A stretch of DNA of 64,000 nt from Aeromicrobium choanae (GTDB taxonomy: Bacteria; Actinomycetota; Actinomycetes; Propionibacteriales; Nocardioidaceae). The DNA lies in the NCBI RefSeq assembly GCF_900167475.1, contig NZ_LT796768.1, forward strand, positions 496,001-560,000, given 5' to 3'. Each line of letters opens with the position of its first letter. Position 1 is the first letter of the stretch. Made by a program: the position numbers and the translations under genes. This document shows, one piece after another, positions 24,303-32,607 of this stretch. Below the pieces are notes generated by a model, which did no database searches, was not told the origin of the DNA, and worked only from the letters and a program-made list of their open reading frames with translations.

Positions 24303-25310
24303 TCACGGACGGATGACGACCCGCCCCACTGCTTGCCCCGACATGAGGTGGTGCAGCGCCTCGGGCGCTTGGTCGAGCGGGAAGGTCCGGTCGACCACCA
24401 CGCGCAACGCCCCGGTCTCCATGAGGTGCGTCAGTGTTCCCATCAGCTCGTGCTTGTCCGGCGACGCGAACGAGGGGCCGCGCAGCTGGGGGTTCACCGC
24501 GGAGCGCGCCATGAGCCCCAGCTGGAGCGGGATCCCGCCGAGCCAGTGGTGCCCGCCCGCGCCGAACGCGTCGTGCCCGATCAGCAGGTAGCGACCGCCC
24601 GGGGCGAGCACGCGCCTCACCTCGCGGAATGGATGGTTCCCCGGCACGTCGAAGACGACGTCCCAGGGCTCGCCCCTGCGCGTGAAGTCCTCGGCGGTGT
24701 AGTCGATCACGCGGTCGGCGCCGAGAGAGCGGACCAGGTCGAGCTTGCTCGGGTGCTCGACCCCCGTGACCTCGGCGCCGTAGGCCTTCGCGAGCTGCAC
24801 CGCGATCGCGCCCACTCCCCCGCCCGCGCCGTTGACCAGCACCCGCGACCCCGCGGGCACCCACCGCTGCGGGAGGTTGTTGAGGGCGATGAGGCCGGCC
24901 GTCGGCACCGCCGATGCCTCCTCGAAGGTGACATTGGGAGGCTTGTGCGCGAGCCCAGCCTCCGGAGCGGTGGCGAACTCGGCGTAGGCGCCTCCGTTGC
25001 GCCACTGGACGCCGCGGATCGTCTCGCCGAACACCTCGTCGCCCGGCTTGAACCGCGTCACCGCGAGACCCACGGACTCGACGACGCCCGCGACGTCGGT
25101 GCCCGGCACCTGCTGGCGGGGACGCCTCGCCCCCGAGCCCATGAGCCGCAGCACGGCGGGCTGCCCCGCCACGACGTGCCACACGTCCGGGTGCACCGAG
25201 GCGGCCCGCACCCGGATCAGCACTTCGTCGTCGGCAGGCTCCGGGCGATCGATCTCCCCCACGCTCAGATCGTCGACCGACCCGTAGTGGCTCTGGAGGA
25301 CGGCTCTCAT
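24303..25310 (-). CDS. NAD(P)-dependent medium-chain dehydrogenase / quinone oxidoreductase
   Basis: A 335-aa zeta-crystallin-like enzyme. The catalytic domain has the usual AASVHPDVWHVVAG and PGTDVAGVVESVG segments, and the Rossmann motif VNGAGGGVGAIAVQLAKAYGAEVTGV starts near residue 148. Structural-zinc cysteines are absent, as in the quinone oxidoreductase subfamily. Start MRAVLQ is favoured: TACGGT (25318-25323, minus strand) is 7 nt upstream. It is divergent from a mycothiol-type isomerase gene across only 41 bases. Substrate unknown; reduces quinones or enones in relatives. Confidence 0.87.
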   Translation of the reverse strand: MRAVLQSHYGSVDDLSVGEIDRPEPADDEVLIRVRAASVHPDVWHVVAGQPAVLRLMGSGARRPRQQVPGTDVAGVVESVGLAVTRFKPGDEVFGETIRGVQWRNGGAYAEFATAPEAGLAHKPPNVTFEEASAVPTAGLIALNNLPQRWVPAGSRVLVNGAGGGVGAIAVQLAKAYGAEVTGVEHPSKLDLVRSLGADRVIDYTAEDFTRRGEPWDVVFDVPGNHPFREVRRVLAPGGRYLLIGHDAFGAGGHHWLGGIPLQLGLMARSAVNPQLRGPSFASPDKHELMGTLTHLMETGALRVVVDRTFPLDQAPEALHHLMSGQAVGRVVIRP

Positions 25311-25317
25311 GCTCGGC

Positions 25318-25345
25318 ACCGTAGTGGACGGTGGGTCCGTAGTCT
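25318..25345. promoter_or_regulatory. divergent pair of -10 elements (leaderless)
   Basis: Minus-strand TACGGT (25323-25318) stands 7 nt before ATG at 25310, and plus-strand TAGTCT (25340-25345) stands 6 nt before ATG at 25352. With 41 bases between start codons, the two promoters must overlap upstream of their -10 elements. Confidence 0.5.
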
Positions 25346-25351
25346 GGCGCC

Positions 25352-25978
25352 ATGACCGACGTCTGGCCGATCGTCCACGCCGAGCGCGACGCTCTCCTTG
25401 CCGACCTCGAGCAGCTGCCCGCCGCCGAGTGGGACATCCCGTCGCTGTGCGAGGGGTGGACGGTGCACGACGTCGTCGCGCACCTCGTGGACACGGCGCT
25501 CACCACCCGCGTCGGGTTCGTGCTGGGCCTGGCGCGCGCACGGTTCGACTTCGACCGCCAGAACGACCGGGGCGTCCGGCGCCATCGCGGCGCGACTCCC
25601 GGTGAGACCCTCGCCCGTTTCCGTGCCGTCGCGCAGCGGACGACCACACCACCCGCGCCGCTCGACAGCCGGCTCGTGGAGGCGATCGTCCATGGCGAGG
25701 ACATCCGACGGCCGCTGGGCATCGCCCGTTCCTACCCGCTCGAGGCCGTCGAGCGAGCGATCCACCTCCAGTCCCGCACACCACGGTCGTTCGGTGGCGG
25801 GAAGGAGCTCCTCGAGCACGCGCGCCTCACGGCGACGGACTCGGACGTCGCGATCGGCTCCGGCCTCGCGGTGAGCGGTCCGGCGCTGTCACTGCTGCTC
25901 GTGCTGACCGGACGGACGATCGCGCTCGACGACCTCGAGGGACCGGGGCTGGAGCCCCTCTCCGCCGAGCTTCGCTGA
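25352..25978 (+). CDS. mycothiol-dependent maleylpyruvate isomerase-family protein
   Basis: A 208-aa member of the MDMPI/DinB-like superfamily. The N-terminal four-helix part has the metal-site pattern EGWTVHDVVAHLVDTAL, and a later VHGEDIRRPLG provides the second His region. Such proteins use mycothiol or other thiols as cofactor in actinobacteria; the actual reaction is unknown. The start ATG lies 6 nt after TAGTCT. Divergent from the quinone oxidoreductase and convergent with an alpha/beta hydrolase seven bases away. Confidence 0.8.
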   Translation: MTDVWPIVHAERDALLADLEQLPAAEWDIPSLCEGWTVHDVVAHLVDTALTTRVGFVLGLARARFDFDRQNDRGVRRHRGATPGETLARFRAVAQRTTTPPAPLDSRLVEAIVHGEDIRRPLGIARSYPLEAVERAIHLQSRTPRSFGGGKELLEHARLTATDSDVAIGSGLAVSGPALSLLLVLTGRTIALDDLEGPGLEPLSAELR

Positions 25979-25985
25979 GGAGCTG

Positions 25986-26816
25986 TCACCCGACGTCGTT
26001 GGCCAGGCGCAGGACGGCGTCGGCGACCGGTGCCCCGAACATCACGGAGTCGTTGTGGTCGGCCGTCAGCACGACGCGCTCGAACAGCGACGGGGCCTCG
26101 TCCGCGACCTGCTCGCTGAGTGCCGTGGGGACGATCGAGTCGCGGTTCCCGTAGATCACCGTGACGGGCACGTCACTTTCCGCCAGGTGCTCGCTCACCG
26201 GGAACCGGTCGCGCAACAGGAGACGCACCGGCAGCCACGGGTAGTGGTGTGCCCCGACGTCCGCGAGCTCGGTGAACGGCGACCGCAGCACCACGCCCGC
26301 CGGAGGCGTCCTGGCTTGGAGCGCCGCCACGACGCCGGTGCCGAGGGACTCGCCGAAGTGGATCGTCCGCGAGGGCGGGTAGCCGAGCTCCTCCAACGCG
26401 GCCGCGGCGGCGTCCGCGTCGGCGGTGAGCCCGGACTCACTGGGCCGCCCGGGGTTGCCGCCGTAGCCGCGGTAGTCCATCAGCAGGACCGCCATGCCCC
26501 GCCGGCTCAGCGCCTTCGCGAAATCCGCCCGGCTCAGCCGGTTTCCGCCGTTGCCCGGAGCGACCAGGACCGCCAGTCCCGTGTCCGTCGCCTCCGCCGC
26601 CGGGACGAACCAGGCGTCGAGGTCGAGTCCGTCCTCGGTGTGCAGCGTGACGTCCCGAGCGCCATCGACGACCTCAACGGCCGAGGGCACCGGCTCGGAG
26701 TCGGGGAAGTAGATCAGCTGGCGCTGCAGGAACCACACGGCGAGCACACCCGTCCCGACGATCAGCAGCGTCACGAGAAGGACCACCATCAGCCTCCTGC
26801 TCAGCGGCGTGGTCAT
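25986..26816 (-). CDS. membrane-anchored alpha/beta hydrolase
   Basis: A 276-aa protein with an N-terminal membrane anchor (LMVVLLVTLLIVGTGVLAVWFL) and an alpha/beta hydrolase domain. The nucleophile elbow is HFGESLGTG (Ser near residue 155), the acid is in YGNRDSIVP and the His in ADHNDSVM. The oxyanion region is APGNGGNRL and the DYRGYGGNPG motif is typical of the BEM46-like/DUF1100-type subfamily. Likely faces the outside of the membrane; substrate unknown. Confidence 0.87.
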   Translation of the reverse strand: MTTPLSRRLMVVLLVTLLIVGTGVLAVWFLQRQLIYFPDSEPVPSAVEVVDGARDVTLHTEDGLDLDAWFVPAAEATDTGLAVLVAPGNGGNRLSRADFAKALSRRGMAVLLMDYRGYGGNPGRPSESGLTADADAAAAALEELGYPPSRTIHFGESLGTGVVAALQARTPPAGVVLRSPFTELADVGAHHYPWLPVRLLLRDRFPVSEHLAESDVPVTVIYGNRDSIVPTALSEQVADEAPSLFERVVLTADHNDSVMFGAPVADAVLRLANDVG

Positions 26817-26871
26817 CCCTCATGCTCGCGGCGGGACCCGGTCGGGGCAACCGCGCGGAAGCGAACTCGGG

Positions 26872-27813
26872 TCAGGAAGCAGACCGCGAGGCCAAGGTGG
26901 CCGCGTCGGTGTTGGCTCCGCAGACGACGACCGCGACGCGCTCACCGGACTGCGGCACGTACCGTCCGGAGTGCAGCGCCGCGTAGGCAGCCGCGGCCCC
27001 GTGCTCGGACGGCACACGGAACTCGTCCCACAGCGCCGTCCGGGCCGCGACGATCTCGTCGTCGGTCACCAGGACCGGCACGGGCGCCTCGGCCTCGACC
27101 GCTGCGAAGGCGAGATCGCCCAGCCGGCGCGCACCCAGCGAGTCGGCCGCCACTCCCGACACGGACACGTCGATCGGCCCGCCGGCCTCCATCGCGCGGT
27201 GCAGGGTGGGGCACCGCTCCGGCTCGACCGCAACGACCCGGGCCCGACCGAGCGCCGAGGCCGCGACGCCGGCGAACAGCCCGCCACCCCCGACCGCGAC
27301 GATGATCGTGTCGATCGACGGCTCGTCCTCGAGAATCTCCTCGGCCAGCGTCCCGGCGCCCGCGGCGACCTCGACCTGGTCGTACGCGTGCGCGAGCACC
27401 GCGCCAGACTGCTCCGCGAAGTCGACGGACGCCCGGTACGACTCGGCGAACTCGCTGCCGACCCGCCGCACCTCGGCCCCGTAGGCGGCGATGCGATCCA
27501 CCTTCACCTGGGGCGCCGACTCGGGCACGAAGACGGTGGCCCTCAGGCCCAGCTCCCGGGCCGCGAAGGCCTGGGCCAGTCCGGCGTTGCCACCCGACGC
27601 CACGGCGATGCCGGCCTCGGTGATCTCCCCGGCCTCGACCCCGGCGAGCTGGCGGTTGAACGCGCCGCGCGTCTTGAACACGCCGCAGTGCTGGAGGTGC
27701 TCGAGCTTCAGCCGCAGCGAGTCGTCGGCGGACGCCCGCCACAGCGGCGTGCGCCGCACGCGGCCCTCGATGCGCTGCGCTGCTGCCTGCACGTCCTGCC
27801 TCGTCACCGTCAC
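26872..27813 (-). CDS. PLP-dependent threonine/serine dehydratase-like enzyme
   Basis: A 313-aa fold-type II PLP enzyme. The Schiff-base lysine is Lys47 in VFKTRGAFN, the substrate loop is ASGGNAG, the phosphate-binding loop is VGGGGLFAG, and the C-terminal ring-nitrogen contact is in VVCGANTD. This fits catabolic threonine/serine dehydratases without the regulatory ACT domain of IlvA. GTG at 27813 is preferred, since the first family-like sequence (VTVTRQDVQAAAQRI) begins there; an in-frame GTG at 27837 is possible. Followed upstream by a SRPBCC gene on the same strand. Confidence 0.85.
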   Translation of the reverse strand: MTVTRQDVQAAAQRIEGRVRRTPLWRASADDSLRLKLEHLQHCGVFKTRGAFNRQLAGVEAGEITEAGIAVASGGNAGLAQAFAARELGLRATVFVPESAPQVKVDRIAAYGAEVRRVGSEFAESYRASVDFAEQSGAVLAHAYDQVEVAAGAGTLAEEILEDEPSIDTIIVAVGGGGLFAGVAASALGRARVVAVEPERCPTLHRAMEAGGPIDVSVSGVAADSLGARRLGDLAFAAVEAEAPVPVLVTDDEIVAARTALWDEFRVPSEHGAAAAYAALHSGRYVPQSGERVAVVVCGANTDAATLASRSAS

Positions 27814-27844
27814 GCTCCCAGTATCGCGACCGGCCACGACGCGC

Positions 27845-28318
27845 TCAGAGGGAGTCGAGGACGACCGGGTCCTCGCACGCGCGCGCCCACGCCGCGATCC
27901 GCTCGCGGATCTCGCGACCGAGCAGCCACTGACCGATCGGCTCGGCGACGGAGCGCAGCCACGACGGGCGCACGGAGTAGGTGTACTTCCAGACGGCGCG
28001 CGTGCCGTCGCGCCCGTCCCGGACGTCGGGCACGAACCGCCAGCCGCCGCCGAACGACGCGAAGAACCACGGGCCGGTCACCATCGTCATGCCCACCGAG
28101 GTCGGCGGGCGGTACGAGACGTACTCCGAGACCATCTGCGGCCCGACTCGGGCGCGTGTGTGCGTGCGCACGCCCTTGGCCGGGCGGTCGGCGTCGATCA
28201 GGTGCTGCTCACGGATGAACGGGTCCCAGAGCATCCGGATGACGCCCGTGGTCTGCGAGACCGCGAACGCCGTGTCGGGCGGGACCGGGACCCACGCCTC
28301 CGCCGTGACCTGGGGCAT
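27845..28318 (-). CDS. SRPBCC-family protein
   Basis: A 157-aa START-like (SRPBCC) protein: a first strand (VTAEAWVPVPPDTAFAVS), a helix, and central strands WFFASFGGGWRFVP and RAVWKYTYSVRPSWL, ending in a long C-terminal helix. Members bind hydrophobic ligands in a deep pocket; role here unknown. GAGG lies before the ATG. It lies six bases downstream of the cytidylyltransferase-SDR gene, so the two may be co-transcribed. Confidence 0.75.
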   Translation of the reverse strand: MPQVTAEAWVPVPPDTAFAVSQTTGVIRMLWDPFIREQHLIDADRPAKGVRTHTRARVGPQMVSEYVSYRPPTSVGMTMVTGPWFFASFGGGWRFVPDVRDGRDGTRAVWKYTYSVRPSWLRSVAEPIGQWLLGREIRERIAAWARACEDPVVLDSL

Positions 28319-28324
28319 CGAGCC

Positions 28325-29746
28325 TCAGTGACCCCCACCGATGGCGGCCGGGCCGGCCTCGCGACGGATGTCGATGACATGGCCGGTCATGGAGGCGACC
28401 AGCACGTCGAGCGAGCGGCGGGCGACCTCCTCCGAGGACAGCAGCGTGCCCTCGGGCTCCTCGCCGAACGCCTTGGTGCGCATCGGGGTGCCGGTGCGCT
28501 CGGGATTCACGCAGTTCACGCGCACCTCGCCGGCCCACTCGTCGGCCAGCGCCTGGGTCAGGTTGACCGTGGCGGCCTTCGCCGACGAGTACAGCGAGTA
28601 GCCCTTGCGGCCCCGCGTGTAGGACGACGACGTGAACAGCAGCAGCGAGCCGTTCGAGTCGGCCAGCAGCGGCCGGAACTCCTGCGCAATGAAGATCGGC
28701 GCGAGGTAGTTGATCTCGGTGGCCGCCCAGATCGTCTCCTCCGACGTGTCCGCGAGGTCGCCGATCGGCAGGACGCCCGCGGTGTTCACGACGTAGTCGA
28801 CACGGCCGGCCTTCTCGATCACCTCACGGGCCGCCTCGGCGACGTCCTCGCGGCGGTCGACGTGGGTGCCCGTGGACGAGCGCGAGAACGCGAACACCTG
28901 GGCGCCGTAGGACTCGGCCAGCTTCGCGATGTCGCCGCCGATGCCGTAGGAGCCGCCGAACACCACCATCGTCTTGCCCTCGAGCGCGGCGCGGTAGCCC
29001 TCGTCGTCGAGCTCCTCCGGCGTCTCGGCCGAGGCCAGCTGGAAGAGCTTGTCGGCGATGTAGACGTCGATCGGCTCGGTGACCTTCATGTTCCGCTCGT
29101 GCCCCTGGACGACCGCGATCGGCACGTCGGGGCGGTAGCGCAGCACGACGGTGCAGTCGTCGGTGGCGGTGAAGTCAGGATCCTGCCAGGCCTTCTCGTA
29201 GGCGTCGCGGATGATCGACGCGCGGAACGCCTGCGGGGTCTGGCCGCGGCGCAGCAGGTCGCGGCGCAGCACGTCGGAGATCGTGTCGAGGTCGCCGGTG
29301 CGCTCGTCGTGCACCTGCACCACGGTGTCAGCCGACGGGATCGCGGTGTCGACGGCCTCGTACGTGCCGAGCGCCTCGACCACGTCGGTGATGATCTTCT
29401 GCGACACGAGCGGGCGGACGGCGTCGTGGAAGAGGACGTTGCACTCCTCCTCGCCGAGCGCCTTCAGCGCCAGGCTCGTGGTCTCGTTGCGGGTCGAGCC
29501 GCCCTCGAGGACCTGCGTGACCTTCGGGTAGGCGCCGTCGCGGACGATCGCGTGCACCGGATCGAGGTGACCCTGCGCCATCAGGATGATGATCTCGTCG
29601 ATCGTGTCGGCGGCCTGGAACACGGAGATCGTGTGCTCGAGGATCGTCTTGCCGGCGATCTTGATCAGCTGCTTCGGGATCGCCAGGCCCACACGGGTCC
29701 CGGTGCCACCGGCGAGGATCACGGCCACGTTGCGCAATTCGGTCAC
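28325..29746 (-). CDS. bifunctional cytidylyltransferase / SDR oxidoreductase
   Basis: A 473-aa fusion. Residues 1 to about 225 are an IspD/TarI-like cytidylyltransferase (VILAGGTGTRVGLAIPKQLI, LFHDAVRPLVS, TDDCTVV). Residues from about 242 are a short-chain dehydrogenase (VVFGGSYGIGGDIAKLAESYG; active-site YSLYSSAKAA with Tyr and Lys). The same order occurs in ribulose-5-phosphate reductase / CDP-ribitol synthases of Haemophilus type, used for ribitol-phosphate polymers. The expected product is therefore CDP-ribitol for teichoic acid or glycan, which is an inference. TAACCT (29753-29758, minus) is 6 nt before the GTG start. No teichoic acid genes are adjacent. Confidence 0.85.
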   Translation of the reverse strand: MTELRNVAVILAGGTGTRVGLAIPKQLIKIAGKTILEHTISVFQAADTIDEIIILMAQGHLDPVHAIVRDGAYPKVTQVLEGGSTRNETTSLALKALGEEECNVLFHDAVRPLVSQKIITDVVEALGTYEAVDTAIPSADTVVQVHDERTGDLDTISDVLRRDLLRRGQTPQAFRASIIRDAYEKAWQDPDFTATDDCTVVLRYRPDVPIAVVQGHERNMKVTEPIDVYIADKLFQLASAETPEELDDEGYRAALEGKTMVVFGGSYGIGGDIAKLAESYGAQVFAFSRSSTGTHVDRREDVAEAAREVIEKAGRVDYVVNTAGVLPIGDLADTSEETIWAATEINYLAPIFIAQEFRPLLADSNGSLLLFTSSSYTRGRKGYSLYSSAKAATVNLTQALADEWAGEVRVNCVNPERTGTPMRTKAFGEEPEGTLLSSEEVARRSLDVLVASMTGHVIDIRREAGPAAIGGGH

Positions 29747-29777
29747 CCGTCGAGGTTACCGGTGAGGCGTCACGTGA

Positions 29778-29863
29778 TCTCGATACACCGTCTCGCTCCC
29801 CTCGCCGGCACTCGATCACCGGTGGTCGAGTAGCTCACGAGCGCAGCGAGGGGCGTATCGAGA
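29778..29863. repeat. REP-like imperfect palindrome
   Basis: An 86-base inverted repeat between the cytidylyltransferase-fusion and siderophore-interacting genes. It starts TCTCGATAC and ends with the reverse complement GTATCGAGA; the inner arms meet at CACCGGTGG. The arms contain CTCGC/GCGAG and GTCGAGTAG-type stretches typical of dispersed actinobacterial intergenic repeats. Copies elsewhere in the genome are expected but cannot be checked here. Confidence 0.6.
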
Positions 29864-29869
29864 CCAGCG

Positions 29870-30634
29870 TCAGGCGCCGGGGCGGATGACCGCGTCCTGC
29901 TGCTGGCTCTTCCAGGCGCGGAAGCCCTCCTCGGTCTCGCCGCAGCGCCAGTAGGCCGAGACGGAGATGTCGGAGCGGGCCACGCGGCCGTCCATCAGGT
30001 AGGGGCGCACGGACTTCAGCAGCGCCGACTCGCCGTGCACGAACGCCTGCACGCGACCCTCGGGCCACGGCCAGGCGCGCACCGCCTGGTCGAGCAGCGT
30101 GGTGGAGCCGGGCGCGTCGCCGTCGCGGTACAGCCAGTTCACCTCGACGCTCGCCGGGCTGGGCAGGTCGATCTCGTGCCCGGGTCCGTCCACCTCGATG
30201 AAGGCCGTGGCCGCCGCATCCGGCTCGAGCGCCTCGATCGACGCGGCGATCGCCGGCAGCGCCGCCTCGTCGCCCACGAAGAGGTGGTGGTCGGCATCAG
30301 GGCTGGGTCGGTAGGCGCCACCGGGGCCGCGGAACCGCAGCGTGTCCCCCGGCTTCGCGCGCTGCGCCCACGGGCCGGCGAGGCCCTCGGTGCCGTGCGT
30401 GACGAAGTCGATCGCCAGCTCGCCGGCCTCGGCGTCGACCCATCGCACCGTGTAGGTCCGAAGCACCGTGTCGTCGCCGTCGGCGAAGACGAGCTTGACG
30501 TAGGTGTCGGTCGAGTCGAGGTGGTGCGCGAGGTACTCCTCGAACGCGGGACCGCCGAGCACCACGCGGCGCAGTCGCGGCGCCAGGTCCTCGGTGCGAT
30601 TGACGATCAGTTCAACCTCGGTCTTCTGAGCCAC
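29870..30634 (-). CDS. siderophore-interacting protein (SIP, ferric reductase family)
   Basis: A 254-aa FAD-binding protein of the ViuB/SIP family that reduces ferric siderophores in the cytosol. Visible features are the FAD-domain stretch LRTYTVRW near residue 60, the FVTHGTEGLAGPWAQRAKPGDTLRFRGPGG segment, the NAD-like LFVGDEAALPAIAASIEAL, and the C-terminal AYWRCGETEEGF that replaces the family's YWR.G motif. GTG at 30634 lies 7 nt after TAGGCT (30642-30647, minus). The partner siderophore importer is 14-18 kb away. A weak iron-box core (TTAGGCTA) overlaps the -10 but is not convincing as a full box. Confidence 0.87.
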   Translation of the reverse strand: MAQKTEVELIVNRTEDLAPRLRRVVLGGPAFEEYLAHHLDSTDTYVKLVFADGDDTVLRTYTVRWVDAEAGELAIDFVTHGTEGLAGPWAQRAKPGDTLRFRGPGGAYRPSPDADHHLFVGDEAALPAIAASIEALEPDAAATAFIEVDGPGHEIDLPSPASVEVNWLYRDGDAPGSTTLLDQAVRAWPWPEGRVQAFVHGESALLKSVRPYLMDGRVARSDISVSAYWRCGETEEGFRAWKSQQQDAVIRPGA

Positions 30635-30640
30635 GCTGTG

Positions 30641-30647
30641 TAGCCTA
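30641..30647. promoter_or_regulatory. symmetric bidirectional -10 element
   Basis: The seven bases TAGCCTA read as TAGCCT on the plus strand (30641-30646) and TAGGCT on the minus strand (30647-30642). GTG starts lie 7 nt away on each side (30654 plus, 30634 minus). One hexamer could thus drive two divergent leaderless transcripts. Confidence 0.5.
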
Positions 30648-30653
30648 AACCGC

Positions 30654-32606
30654 GTGACCAACGGCCTCGATCCCTCGACCTTCGACTCCCAGATCCGCCC
30701 CCAGGACGACTTGTTCCGACACGTGAACGGGCCGTGGCTGCGCGAGACGCCGATCAAGCCCGACCGGGCCACCGCGGGAGGGTTCGTCGACCTGGTCGAC
30801 GAGGCCGAGATCCTCGTCCGGTCGATCGTCGAGAAGTGCGCCGCCGAGCCCCAGGACGACGAGCAGCGCAAGATCGGCGACCTCTTCGCCAGCTTCATGG
30901 ACACCGAGCGCATCGAGGAGCTCGGCGTCGCCCCGCTGGCCGACGACCTCGCCCGCATCGACGCGATCGACTCGGTGCCCTCGCTGGTCCGAACCGTCGG
31001 CGTCCTGGAGCGCGAGGGCCTCAACAGCGTCATCGGCCTCTACATCGCCCCCGACCGCGGCAACCCCGACCGCTACGTCACCCACGTCGTGCAGGCCGGC
31101 ATCGGACTGCCCGACGAGTCGTACTACCGCGACGAGCAGTTCGCCGATGTCCGCGACGCCTACCGGGCCCACATCGCCACGATGCTCGAGCTCGCCGGGT
31201 TCTCCGACGCCAGCGAGCGCGCCGGTCGCGTGCTCGACCTCGAGACCCGGATCGCCTCGCACCACTGGGACCGGGTCGCGGTGCGCGACGCCCAGAAGAC
31301 CTACAACCTCAAGACGCTCGACGAGCTCGGCGCGCTGACGCCCGCGTTCGACTGGCGCTCCTGGGCCGAGGCGGCCGGCATCGAGCAGGCCGTGCTCGCC
31401 GAGGCGGTCGTCTCGCAGCCGTCCTACCTCGAGGGCCTCCAGACGCTCCTCGCCGACGACGTCCTGCCCGCGTGGCAGGACTGGCTGCGCTGGCAGCTGG
31501 TTCACGGCGCGGCGCCGTTCCTGTCCGACGACTTCGTCGAGGAGAACTTCGCGTTCTACGGCAAGACCCTGCAGGGCACCGACGAGCTTCGCCCGCGCTG
31601 GAAGCGCGCGATCGGCTTCGTCGAGGGCTCGATGGGCGAGGCCGTCGGCAAGATCTACGTGCGCACCGAGTACCCGGCCGAGGCCAAGGCCCGCATGGAG
31701 GAGCTCATCGCGAACCTGCTCGAGGCCTACCGGATCAGCATCCGCGAGCTGCCCTGGATGAGCGACGAGACCAAGCAGCGCGCCCTGGCCAAGCTCGACG
31801 CGTTCACCCCGAAGATCGGGCACCCCGAGAGCTTCAAGGACTACGACGCCCTCGAGACCGACCCGACCGATCTGGTGGGCAACGCCCGCCGTGCCCAGTC
31901 GGTGGCGATGGACCGCGAGCTGGCCAAGATCGGCCAGCCGATCGACCGCGACGAGTGGTACATGACGCCGCAGACGGTCAACGCCTACTACAACCCGACG
32001 ATGAACGAGATCGTCTTCCCCGCCGCCATCCTGCAGCCGCCGTTCTTCGACGCGCGGGCGGACGACGCCGTGAACTACGGCGCGATCGGCTCGGTCATCG
32101 GCCACGAGATCGGCCACGGCTTCGACGACCAGGGCTCGCAGTACGACGGCACCGGTGCCCTGAGCAACTGGTGGACCGACGAGGACCGCGCGGCCTTCGA
32201 CGCCCTCGCGGCGCGGATCATCGCGCAGTACGACGACCTCAGCCCCGAGAACGCCGACGGCCAGAAGGTCAACGGCGCCCTCACGATCGGCGAGAACATC
32301 GGCGACCTCGGCGGCCTGGGCATCGCCCACCTCGCGTTCAGGCTGGCGCAGCAGGACAAGCCCGCGGAGCCCATCGAAGGGCTCACCCCCGACCAGCGCT
32401 TCTTCCTCGCGTGGGCGCGCGCGTGGCAGGGCAAGGTGCGCCCGGCCGAGACGATCCGTCGCCTCACGGTCGACCCGCACTCGCCGCCGGAGTTCCGCTG
32501 CAACCAGGTCGTCAGCAACATCGACGCCTTCTACGAGGCCTTCGACGTGAAGCCGGACGACGCCCTGTGGCTCAACCCGGCCGAGCGCGTCACGATCTGG
32601 GCCTGA
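30654..32606 (+). CDS. M13-family zinc metallopeptidase
   Basis: A 650-aa neprilysin-family peptidase of the usual length. The zinc motif VIGHEIGHGFDD is near residue 483, and the third ligand and transition-state region are in GENIGDLGG near residue 545. N-terminal M13 features are DDLFRHVNGPWL and the GGFVDLVDEAE helix. Unlike the animal enzymes it lacks a signal or anchor, so it is probably cytosolic, as for PepO-type oligopeptidases. GTG start 7 nt after TAGCCT; divergent from the siderophore-interacting gene. The MFS gene follows one base after its stop, suggesting co-transcription. Confidence 0.92.
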   Translation: MTNGLDPSTFDSQIRPQDDLFRHVNGPWLRETPIKPDRATAGGFVDLVDEAEILVRSIVEKCAAEPQDDEQRKIGDLFASFMDTERIEELGVAPLADDLARIDAIDSVPSLVRTVGVLEREGLNSVIGLYIAPDRGNPDRYVTHVVQAGIGLPDESYYRDEQFADVRDAYRAHIATMLELAGFSDASERAGRVLDLETRIASHHWDRVAVRDAQKTYNLKTLDELGALTPAFDWRSWAEAAGIEQAVLAEAVVSQPSYLEGLQTLLADDVLPAWQDWLRWQLVHGAAPFLSDDFVEENFAFYGKTLQGTDELRPRWKRAIGFVEGSMGEAVGKIYVRTEYPAEAKARMEELIANLLEAYRISIRELPWMSDETKQRALAKLDAFTPKIGHPESFKDYDALETDPTDLVGNARRAQSVAMDRELAKIGQPIDRDEWYMTPQTVNAYYNPTMNEIVFPAAILQPPFFDARADDAVNYGAIGSVIGHEIGHGFDDQGSQYDGTGALSNWWTDEDRAAFDALAARIIAQYDDLSPENADGQKVNGALTIGENIGDLGGLGIAHLAFRLAQQDKPAEPIEGLTPDQRFFLAWARAWQGKVRPAETIRRLTVDPHSPPEFRCNQVVSNIDAFYEAFDVKPDDALWLNPAERVTIWA

Positions 32607-32607
32607 G

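Noticed and set aside
30637-30655. Iron box upstream of the siderophore-interacting gene
   Set aside because: Only the core TTAGGCTA matches the DtxR/IdeR consensus; the flanks do not, and the core is largely explained by the -10 element TAGGCT.
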